From Brugia malayi (lineage: Eukaryota > Nematoda > Chromadorea > Rhabditida > Onchocercidae): DNA of 64,000 bases. The notes below the pieces were generated by a model. It was not told where the DNA came from. It saw only the letters and a list, made by a program, of their open reading frames with translations, and made no database searches. Shown here one piece after another: positions 54,218 through 64,000 of this stretch. Positions within the stretch are counted from its first letter, which is position 1; every line of letters starts with the position of its first letter. The position numbers and the translations under genes were made by a program. The DNA is taken from the NCBI RefSeq assembly GCF_000002995.4, contig NW_025062477.1, positions 10,760,649-10,824,648 on the forward strand, in the 5' to 3' direction.

Positions 54218-55602
54218 AACATTACCTTGATAATGATTACGATTTAACTTATCAAATTAGTCCATATAAATGTAATAATCATAGTTATTGCTTGCAGAGC
54301 AAGTACTAAGTTTACTTACTTATTTTGTTGTATTGTCTGTGATAAGAGAAATTTGTTTTTGTTTTAAAAATAAAAAAAATAAAAATCAAAGAGCCAAAAG
54401 TTTGACAAACAATTGGTGACAAGAAGTGAGTTTAATGACAATAATATTCAACCAGATTTTTAATACACAATTATTTATAATAAATATTCAGAAACAAACT
54501 TTTTATATTTCAATCAATTTAGAAAAAACATCGAAATAAGAAAAGAGGCAAAATTTGAAATAAAAATTACCTATTTTTTTTTATTTTATATATTTTTTTA
54601 AATGTATTTTTATTTAGATAACTAATATTATTCTTAATATTGTTACATATTATTAAATTACTAGTATTCAAAATATTACTTAAATTACCAATATCATTCA
54701 ATGATTAATCATTTGTCTTTTTTGTCCCTAAAACGATTCTTTTTTTTTTACGATCTAATAGCCATCATAGAAAATGAAACAAAATAAGAAATAAAATTAT
54801 TTTAAAAATCATCAATTTTTCAACACTAATTTCTTTAAAAACTATTTTTCATCCATGTATGTCATTTTTTTTTTTCATGAATTTATTCATTGGATATGTT
54901 ATTGTGTAAATTTTTATTCACTCATTCATTTCATGAAAAAATTTTCAAAAAATAAAATTAACAAAAAAAAGGGGTGAAAAAAAAAATGGCAAAAGTATGT
55001 GATAGTTGAAAAGAAGACATTATATGAGCGGAAAATGACGACCACACCCTTTGAAATATTTTACTTTACTTTACTTTCCTTACCTTTCTTTCTTCTCATT
55101 TCTTCCTATCTTTCCTTCTTCGTTTTTTCTCTTTTTTTTTTTCACCTATCGACCAATTTGATTCATCATTGTTTCAATCCATATCAGTAAACTTATCATT
55201 TCTTCGATTATTCAGTTTTATTTCAATTATATTTTTATTATTCCAATTACCATTTTTCCACTAATTAAAATTTCAATTTATCATCTTCATTAATTCTCAG
55301 CTATCATTTCATTCATAATTTTTGTTTTCTTTTTTTTTTTTCTTTGCACTTATATAATATCACAAATATATCTTTTCTCTTTTATTATCTTTCCATTTTT
55401 CTTTTATCAAATAAATATTATATAAGTAAATTTGTTATATAATAAATAAATAATTTATTGATATTTTCAAATGTAAATTAATATGTTACTTATATAATTT
55501 GTTAACCATTTTATGTATTTTATATTTAATAAACTAATTTGTAATAATTTGAAGAAAAAAAAAAAAAAGAAAAATTTATTTCAGGATTTATATTTTCGAA
55601 AA

Positions 55603-58600
55603 ATGGAAATAGCAATAGCTGTGGTACAAATGCAAGACAAAAAACTCGATAAAATTAATGCAAATGCATTTAAGGTATTTCTCGTTAATGAGCCCTGTTC
55701 ATCATCACGACATGAAATTCGATTACAATTACCTCGTTGTCATGTATCATCTAATGATGATCCCAGTGAAATAGCATTACGTTTTGTTCAATATCATTGC
55801 AGGTGGTTCTTTTTTTTTTTTTTTTTTTCTCTCTCTCTCTGTCACATATTTTAATATAAATTTTTTGATATTTTCAAGAAAAAAAATTCATTTTCTTAAT
55901 AAGAAAATGATAAATTTATTAATTTTAACTATTAATATTCATGTAATAATGCACAATTGTTTCTTATTATTTTATCTATTTTCATCCATTCTTAAATACA
56001 TCACTGATTATTTATTATAGTTATTGTGATAACGGAACGCTAATAATCATGTGATAACATCACTAATACTAATAATTAATGATTAATTTTTTATCTGTTT
56101 ACTATCATTATTAGTATTTGTTATTTATTATTTATTTGTTTATTTATTTATTTTTTATTATTATTGCAGCAATATTCTCATCCTTGATATTATTATTATT
56201 AGCAATAATAACATTAATTATTATTATTGCTTCTGATTATTTCACCCACAAATTTCAGAAAATGGCCACGACGAGCATTTGAAGTACCATTATGGCATGA
56301 TAATGAGTTAATGTCGCAAAACAGGTCATCAAATACGACATCTGTACAATTTTCATTATACTGCATTCCACTTATTGAAAACGGTGTTTTCTTTTTTTTT
56401 TTGAAATTGTTTATTAAAATTCAAATTTTTTTTCTTGCATAGTTTATCTATTAAAAATATGCAAGTCTAAATAATAATATATCTCATGCTAATTATTTCT
56501 GTTATTATTGACTTTGCAAAATTGGAATTATTTATTGTATTTATTGTTTTTTTTTTCTTCTTTCAATTTTATTTGACTCATTTTACAAAATCAAGCTTAT
56601 ATTAATTATTCGCTTAATTGCATTTTTCATTTAACTAATAAATTATAATTGTTAAATTTTATTTGGCAAATTTCAATTATCATTAAAAGATCAATGTATT
56701 ATTGTAAATTTGCAGAGGATGAATTTACAAAACTGACTAAAATTGGCAATTTTGAAGCACTTTCCTCTGTTTCCAAATGTTGTCAAATTGAACCCAATTG
56801 TTTCTCGGTGGAAACATGTCATTGTATTTTACAACTTGAAAGGTTTAACTTTTGTTTTTAACCAATTTGGTATTTCTTGCTTATTTTGCTTCCTTTCATC
56901 TTCTATGCTTATTAAACAAATTTTATAAATGATGAAACTAGTAATTTGTGCAAGTTTAATTTGATAATAATTTGTAAATATAACATGCTTCATTGATTTG
57001 CCAATAAATCGTAGTATTCAGGAAAATAGCATTCATTTATTTTTCTTGATAGATTAGAAAAAAAGAAATGGAAAGCATTTTCTTATTTTTAATTTATCGA
57101 AAAAGAAAAACGAAATTAAAAAAAATGAAAATTTTTGCTTTTTATTATTTATTTGTTTATTCATTAAATTGATTTGTTTATTCAATTAACCAATTAATTA
57201 ATTTATTTATTTTGTTTGATTAGTTAGGTAATTTATCTATTTGTTTACTTTATTCGCTATTTTATTTATTCATTTGTTTTGTTTTATTTTATTTATTTAA
57301 TTAATTTTATTTATTTATTTATTTCTAATTACATAAAGATACAAAAAATCTATCATGAATACTATTTATAATTAATTAATTTATTTGTTTACTTTATTTA
57401 TCAATTTATTTTGTTTATATTATTTATTTGTTTAATCAATTAATTTCATTTGTTTATTTCTAATTGCACAAAGACGCAAAACTTTTTTATGGATTACTAT
57501 TTAATGAAAAAAATATTTAATTATGAATATATTTAGATGGCTTCATGATCAGCAATGTAGTAATACGAATTTTCTTGCTCGATTTTTTTTTCTACCACCT
57601 GCAAAGATGCGAATTCGAGAATGTGCGCATAATCCTGCTTATGAACATGAACAATCCACACTCTGTCACAAGTGAAAAAGCATTTAGCATTTTGAAAATT
57701 TTTTTGCTCTTAATTTTATTTTCAACTTTTATTCGGATAACTTTTAAAAGTTATCTAAATAAATTGTTAATGTATGTGGAAGATTATAAATATTTTCTTT
57801 TTTCAAAATGCATAATTAATTTGTTATTTCATTATTTAATTTTGAGAAAGAAAAAAAAAAAATATTTTATCATTCATATATTGTAATGTATGTATTTCAA
57901 AATAAATAAATAAAACTACTTCAAGTTATTAAATTAAAGTCAATATTAAAAATATGAAAAAAACGATTAAAATCTTTTTTTTTTTTTGAAAAAAATTACA
58001 TTTTTATCTGGAAAAAAAAATATTACTAATGATTTTTAAATAATTTACAAAATTGTTTTAGTATTTAATTAAAAAAAAATTAAGCAAAGTCAATATTAAA
58101 AGAATAAAAAAAGAAGAAGAAAATTATTAAAATTCTTTTTTTTTTTTTTTAAAATTGCATTTTATACATTTTTATTTGTAAAAAAAAAAAAAAAAAAAAA
58201 ATAAATAAATAAAAAAATTTTTATTCGTAAAAAAAAGGAAAATATTTTTAAATAATTTACAAAATTGTTTCAACATTTATTTAATTTTTTTTTTTTATAG
58301 ACGAATAATGGATTACGATCGAAATTCAAGTAGTACAAAGAAATCATGCGATTTAGCTGACGAAGTAAGACGAAGTAATAATGCACGAGCAAAAATGATG
58401 GGTTATGAAAAATATGATATGTTTATTATTAATCCAATCTTTGGTACTGGTTTACACTATGATAATGCCAATGAGGTTAATAATCATCAAATATTTGTTT
58501 CCTTTTTTTTTTTTGTAAAATTATTTTTTAATTCGAAATTAAAATATTAAAATTATGCTATTACTATTAGCATGTAAAAGTATGATTCGTTTTTTTTTCT

Positions 58601-61600
58601 GTAAAATCATTTTTTTATTCTGAATTAAAATATTAAATTATGTTATTATTATTATTATTAGCATGTAAAAGTATGATTCTTTTTTTTTTTGTAAAATTAT
58701 TTTTTAATTCGAAATTAAAATATTAAAATTATGCTACTATTATTAGCATGTAAAAGTATATGCATTATTAACTAATTAAAAAGAGTTATATGCATTATTA
58801 TTAATTTATTTATTCTTTAGTATCAAAATTTATTTTTTTAATAAATTCATCTTTAACTGGAACATATTATATGATTGTTTATTTATGTATGATTCAAAAA
58901 AAAAATAAAATAAATATCAAAATTACATCGGAAAAAAAAGAATTGAATTTTTTTTTTGATTAATTAAAAAGTGAAAAAAAAAATGCTTCTTTTTTCTTTT
59001 TTTTTTACATTAAATAATTTAATAATACTTTATGTTTTTTTTATATATATATATTTTTTTAATAATAATAAATAATTTAATAATGCTAACCAGTTTATAG
59101 CTACAATATTATGCAAAAGGTGTAACACCTCGAGAAAATATCTCATCATCATCAAGTTCAAATGGTGAATGTTGGTCCGAAAAATATCCATTACATAAAG
59201 CAGCACATGATGATAATGTTGATGATATAAGGTGAAATATTTTAATTTTAAATAATATATTTTTAAATAAATAAAAGTTTGAATTTCACGATTTTAAATC
59301 AAGTTTCTAAGATTAAATTTTAAGCTAAATTTTAAATCTAACTTTTGAAGTTTAATAAAAAAAAAAAAAAAATTATTGTAGACGATTATTGATACAAGGA
59401 ATGACAGCAAATGAAAAAGATAATGCATCATGGACACCATTGCATTATTGCGTTTTTTATAATAATTTACGAGCAACAGAGGTATTGCTTATATATAAAT
59501 TGGTTTTTGAAAATTTTACAATTATTTGAAAATTTGAAATTTTAAAGAAAAAACGAATTAAAATTTTTTTTTTTGTTGTAATCAATAATTTCATTATAAA
59601 TAATATACTTTAGTTATATGAAATATTTTCCTAATGTTTATGAAAAATATGAAATTAGTTAGTTTTGGAAATGATATTAGTTTATAACAATAAGCTATAA
59701 GCATACATTGTAAAATAAAATTTTTATCTAATTCTTTTTGTATTTAAACTTTAATTTAATAAAAGAATTAAATAGCTAAATCATTAATCAATATTTTTTT
59801 TAGGTATTACTATTGCATCAAGGTACAGATGTTAATGCTTCAAATAAAGTTGGTTCAACAGCATTACATTTTGCAGCATTACAGGGAAATGTTTATATGG
59901 TTGAATTATTGCTTTCACATTCAAAAATTGACGTAGTACGTGATTATATTTATTACGTAACACGTACGTTATAACATTTAGTCATATATTGTATGCATTT
60001 ATTTCTTCACTTTACTTTTTTGTTTAAACAATATTTTGAAATTTTATTTATATAACACATCTTAAAATATTAATACTGTATATCTTATTACTTATTTATT
60101 GATTGATTTTAATTTGAGGATGCAAAAGATAATAGTGGACGACGTCCCATAGATATTTGCGCATGTGTACCTAAATTAGAATATCAAAAAGTGGCAAAAT
60201 TATTACTCAATTGGAAACGACTTAATAAAATACAAGTAATTCAGTTCAATTCAATTCAATTTTTCCATTCATTTTACTCGTTTAGTAATTTTGCATTTGA
60301 AATTTATCATTCATTTATTCATGATATTTATAATTGAAACTTATCATTTTATTATCATTAAGTTATCATACTATCACTCTATCATTTTCATTTACCATGC
60401 TATAATCATCATTTCATTATCATTAATTTATCATACTATCATTTTATCATTATGCATCTGTTGTGTTATCATTTCATTATTATTATTATCATTAAATGAT
60501 ATTTTGCATTTTTTTTTCCTTGTGCTTCCTTCGTCTTTTTGTTTTTCCAGGTGGAATTAATGGACGGTGGTAATGCTCAATTACTATTAAAACATGGCCA
60601 AGATACAACAGCTGAAGAATTGCATGCGGAAATGTGCAAAGAATTGAAATTTAATAGTGATAGTGGGAAATTATTTGCAATGTGGATTTGTTCAGATCGT
60701 TTAAGTAAATTTAATTAAATCAAAAAAACATCAAAAAAAAAAAATGCTTCAAAAAGTTTCTTTTAAATTTGCACAAACTTTCAACTTTTACAAATTAATC
60801 TCATCAATTATTATAAACAAAAAATGTGAAATTTCAAATCCAAACAATTTTTTTTTCTTTTATTTTTCTAATTCTATCACAAAAAAAAAAATGAAAATGA
60901 AAATTTCAGGTTTACAATTAAAAGCAGATCATAAACCTATGTTGCATATGAATAAATGGAAAAGTAAAATAGCAAAATTTGGAAATGAAATACTTCAATC
61001 AAACGATGATGATGCACCGAAAATTTTCTTCCGTCGTGATGCTCGTTTAACATTACAAAAGGAAAAAATGGTAAAAATGCTTTTTATTATTATTATTCAA
61101 TTTTATTTAAATTAAATTTATCAAAATTAAAATATGCTAAAATTATGTATCTCAAATGGAATACATGAAATTTTTTTCTTGCCATATTTATAATAATTTC
61201 TTATAAATTTAATTTATTTTGCTATCATTTGTTTAAAAATACATTTTGATCATTTTTTAATAGCAAAAAAAAAAAAAAAAAGAAAAAAGGATTCTTATTT
61301 TACATTTATCAAGATATAAAATAAATATCTATTAAAGTTAAAATTACATTTAGAATATGCTATTATTAATTATCATATTATTATTGTTTTTTTTTTGATT
61401 ATCGAGATATAAAATAAAAAAAATGTCTATTAAAGTTAAAATTATATTTAGAATATGCTATTATTAATTATTGTATTATTATTATCGTTTATTTTGATAT
61501 ATTAAAGTTAAAATAATAGACATAGGAGGTGTATGCATATTTTAAGAAATTAAAAGGAAATTTGTATAAACTATCACCAATTAAAATCTCATTAATTTAA

Positions 61601-63880
61601 TATCTTAATTTATAGATTATTATTTTTTTTTTTAATAATATTTTATAATAAGTTGGAAAAATGAAAAAAAAAAAGAAGCTGTAGAAATTATATTAAGCTT
61701 TTTAAAATGAATTAATCTAAATAATGTAATATTAAGTAGAATAATCTAAATTAAATTAACTAGAATATTTATTTCATTATTTATTGATTATTATTATTTA
61801 TTTATTTATTTATTTTGATATATTAAGGCGATATTAACACCAATGGCACTTTCACTACTGTACGAAGAATGCCGTTTGAATTATTTAAAAGGATTATATC
61901 CATGTTCCGATCATGACCTCACATCACTTGCTGCTATTATGTTACATATTATTTATGGTGTTAATATTCAATTAAAGTAAAACTTTTTAAATTAATAACA
62001 AGTTAATAATTCAAAATAATTTAATAATTTAACAATTTAATAATTAAAAAAAAAAACTTTTCTATGGTTTTAATTTTAAAAGAATTCATTTAATTCTATC
62101 AATGAATTAATTCTATTAAATGCATTTAATTCTATTAATAAATAGTTTGATGAAAAGTTTTCTAAAATTTTTTTTTTAAATATAAGTAGATAGGAAGAAT
62201 CATTATATTACTATATAATATACTAATTCAGATATTTCTCTTATTTTTTTTATACAAGTAAAATATATAAAAAATGAACAAAAAAAAGTGGAAAATTTTG
62301 GTATAATTGATAAGTTTTGGTGATATACTGATAAGTTTTAATGGTGTATTAGTGATAAGTTTTGGTGATATATTAATGATGTATTTTAATGGTATATTAA
62401 CGATAGAGATTTGGTGATATACTGATGAGTATTAAGGTTATATTATTGATAAGATTTAATGATATGTTAATGATAAGTTTTGGTGATATATTAATGATGT
62501 ATTTTAATGGTATATTAACGATAGAGATTTGGTGATATACTGATGAGTATTAAGGTTATATTATTGATAAGATTTAATGATATGTTAATGATAAGTTTTG
62601 GTGATATATTAATGATGTATTTTAATGGTATATTAACGATAGAGATTTGGTGATATACTGATGAGTATTAAGGTTATATTATTGATAAGATTTAATGATA
62701 TGTTAATGATAAGTTTTGGTGATATATTAATGATATGATCTATTAATGATAAGTTTTAGTGATATATTAACGGTAAGATTCGATGATATATTAATGATAA
62801 GTTTTAATCTTTAAATGTTTCTTTTTTTTTTCATATTTTTTTTTTTTCTAAATGACTTTTTTTAAATGATATATTAATTTATAGTGATCAAATGCTAGCA
62901 TCTGTAATACCCATACATCGATTACCGACAACAGCAAATACACTAAAACAAATGCGTTCACGAATTGAATTTGAGCACCAAACACGAAAACGAACTAATT
63001 TAATTAAATTACAACAAGAATTTCTACAAATTTGTTGGCGTTTCAGCGTTTATGGTGCAACATTTTTTGATGCTATCGCTTTTATGAATAAGGTTGTTAT
63101 GCTGGAATAATAAATAATTATTTAAAGTTTTTAATTTTTAAAAATTATACAATACTGTTTTTTTTTTTAAACTTAGATATTTTATTTATTAAATAAGAAT
63201 AATTTGAATATTTCAATATGAGATAATAGTATAATAGATGAAGAAATCACTTATTAATACCTACTCTTTATTAATTTTCATGTCAAAAAAAAATAAAAGT
63301 TGTTAAGTTAACAATATTTTTTGATTCATATGCATGTAAGTACTTTACGCACACTTATATTTACATAATTAATTTACTATATTAAGTAATTTGTAAAAAA
63401 AAAAAAAAAAAAGAGGTCACAAAATATTAATAATAATTAAGAATAAATAGTTGTAAACATTTCTTACCACAATAGCTATTTACTTTAAAACAATAATTTT
63501 TACATTTCCTTTTACTATTATTAATTATTATTAAATCAGAAGTTTTGTAATTTCTTTTTCCTATTATTATTATTAATTGTTATTAGATTTAAAGAAGTAA
63601 ATGATATTTTTGATTTTTTGATATTTCTTTCTCGTTTCGTTATTTATAATTATTAATTAATTAATTAACTAATTAATACTATTATTTGCAGCCAGTGAAA
63701 CTTAGTGTACCTGTACATGCCGGTGTAAATGATTATGGTTTACATTTGATCAATGCTCAGACGAAAAATCTCTTCCAGAGTTATTCGTTGAAAAATTTGA
63801 AATGGATGATGAAAACGGATCGACCATATATTCAAATATATGCAAAAACGGATGTCGACCTTACACTAAGTACACCTCAA
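55603..63880 (+). CDS. kri-1: KRIT1/CCM1 (kri-1-like) scaffold protein, 3' end outside window
   Basis: Fourteen exons encode 701 aa before the right edge: 55603-55802, 56259-56383, 56716-56842, 57537-57671, 58301-58475, 59101-59231, 59382-59481, 59804-59935, 60119-60235, 60551-60704, 60910-61070, 61828-61976, 62885-63092, 63692-63880. KRIT1 is an adaptor for ICAP1, CCM2 and Rap1 at junctions; C. elegans KRI-1 acts in intestinal signalling to the germline and lifespan pathways. Residues ~1-150 align loosely with the Nudix-like domain. NPAY lies at ~183-186 and NPIF at ~240-243. Ankyrin repeats (~285-410) include YPLHKAAHDD, SWTPLHYCVF and STALHFAALQG. FERM F1 starts at ~415 (LKHGQDTTAEEL, MWICSDRLSLQLK, FFRRDARLTL), F2 contains YLKGLYPCSDHDL and CWRFSVYGATFF, and F3 begins VPVHAGVNDYGLHLIN. 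The rest of F3 is missing. The chosen ATG follows a TTTCAG acceptor; exons 1-3 are the least certain. Confidence 0.9.
57130..57480. repeat. TTTA/TTTG-type tetranucleotide-rich intron sequence
   Basis: TTTATTTATTTG-like words dominate the middle of KRIT1-like intron 3. A ~110-bp segment is imperfectly duplicated: TTTCTAATTACATAAAGATAC at about 57323 recurs as TTTCTAATTGCACAAAGACG at about 57457. Confidence 0.75.
58503..58760. repeat. Three-copy ~85-90-bp tandem repeat in KRIT1-like intron 5
   Basis: Each copy runs from a T-run with TGTAAAATTATTTTTTAATT through AAATTAAAATATTAAAATTA to TTAGCATGTAAAAGTATGATT. Copies begin near 58503, 58590 and 58680. Confidence 0.9.
61309..61490. repeat. Two-copy ~90-bp tandem repeat in KRIT1-like intron 11
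   Basis: GATATAAAATAAA, TCTATTAAAGTTAAAATTA and TTTAGAATATGCTATTATTA occur in the same order in both copies, near 61313 and 61405. Confidence 0.9.
62309..62812. repeat. 118-bp higher-order tandem repeat in KRIT1-like intron 12
   Basis: GATAAGTTTTGGTGATATAT recurs at 62354, 62472, 62590 and 62708, exactly 118 bp apart, with near-identical copies. Each 118-bp unit is itself made of about five diverged ~20-25-bp subunits of the type GATAAGTTTTGGTGATATA, and flanking diverged subunits extend the array on both sides. The array fills most of a ~900-bp intron. Confidence 0.93.
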
Positions 63881-64000
63881 GTTAATATTTTATTTTTTTT
63901 ATTCAATTTTTTTTTTCTTGTTTACACTAAACAAATTTTTTTTTATATAAATTTTATTATTTATCAAAAAAAAAAAAAATAATTAAAATATTGAAAAAAT

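Larger units (their letters stand above)
52585..55602. other. Intergenic DNA upstream of the KRIT1-like gene
   Basis: No gene was recognised. It contains a hairpin cluster (53581-54217), an interrupted AAT/AAG trinucleotide tract at about 53733-53800, A/T homopolymers and C/T-rich stretches. TTTCAG at 55579-55584, 18 bp before the KRIT1-like ATG, is a good cis- or trans-splice acceptor. Confidence 0.55.

Overview
The window is very AT-rich eukaryotic DNA full of long homopolymers, short introns with T-rich 3' ends, and nematode-specific gene content. A cuticle collagen with the nematode collagen N-terminal domain, together with genes split into many small exons, points to a parasitic clade III (spirurid/filarial-type) nematode. 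The genus cannot be fixed from the sequence. No prokaryotic genes, CRISPR arrays, rRNA genes or convincing tRNA genes were seen.

Layout: 2.1-5.1 kb, a seven-exon cuticle collagen (+). 5.1-12.9 kb, AT-rich gene-poor DNA with several tandem arrays, the largest a ~1.1 kb minisatellite of 31-bp units. 12.9-16.6 kb, a complete ten-exon NDRG-family gene (+). 16.6-21.3 kb, intergenic DNA with a MITE-like inverted-repeat element, a GC-richer island that may be a SINE or other transposon relic, and a cluster of TACAGTA motifs. 21.3-31.3 kb, a complete 23-exon SCAF4/SCAF8-type gene (+) with a CTD-interacting domain, polyQ tract, Arg/Asp/Ser-rich region and RRM. 33.75-35.0 kb, a two-exon gene (-) for a small secreted Ser-rich protein of unknown function. 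35-44.5 kb, gene-poor DNA with one weak small-ORF candidate. 44.5-47.6 kb, a complete seven-exon ABHD2-type alpha/beta hydrolase gene (+). 47.6-55.6 kb, intergenic DNA with a decayed non-LTR retrotransposon fragment, a 23-bp tandem repeat and a cluster of hairpins. 55.6 kb to the right edge, a KRIT1/CCM1 (kri-1-like) gene (+), 14 exons visible, with the 3' end outside the window.

The genes are unrelated housekeeping, structural and signalling genes, each with its own spacing; nothing suggests that they form a pathway or operon. Exon models were built by hand from reading frame, GT(GC)-AG boundaries, phase and homology recalled from the families. They close without frameshifts: collagen 382 aa, NDRG 345 aa, SCAF 1081 aa, secreted protein 117 aa, ABHD2 426 aa, KRIT1 701 aa so far. 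I found no clearly new multi-gene system. The most useful leads are the small secreted orphan, the 31-bp minisatellite open in three frames, the reduced NPxY/F set in the KRIT1 homologue, a GC-AG intron in the SCAF gene and the transposon relics.
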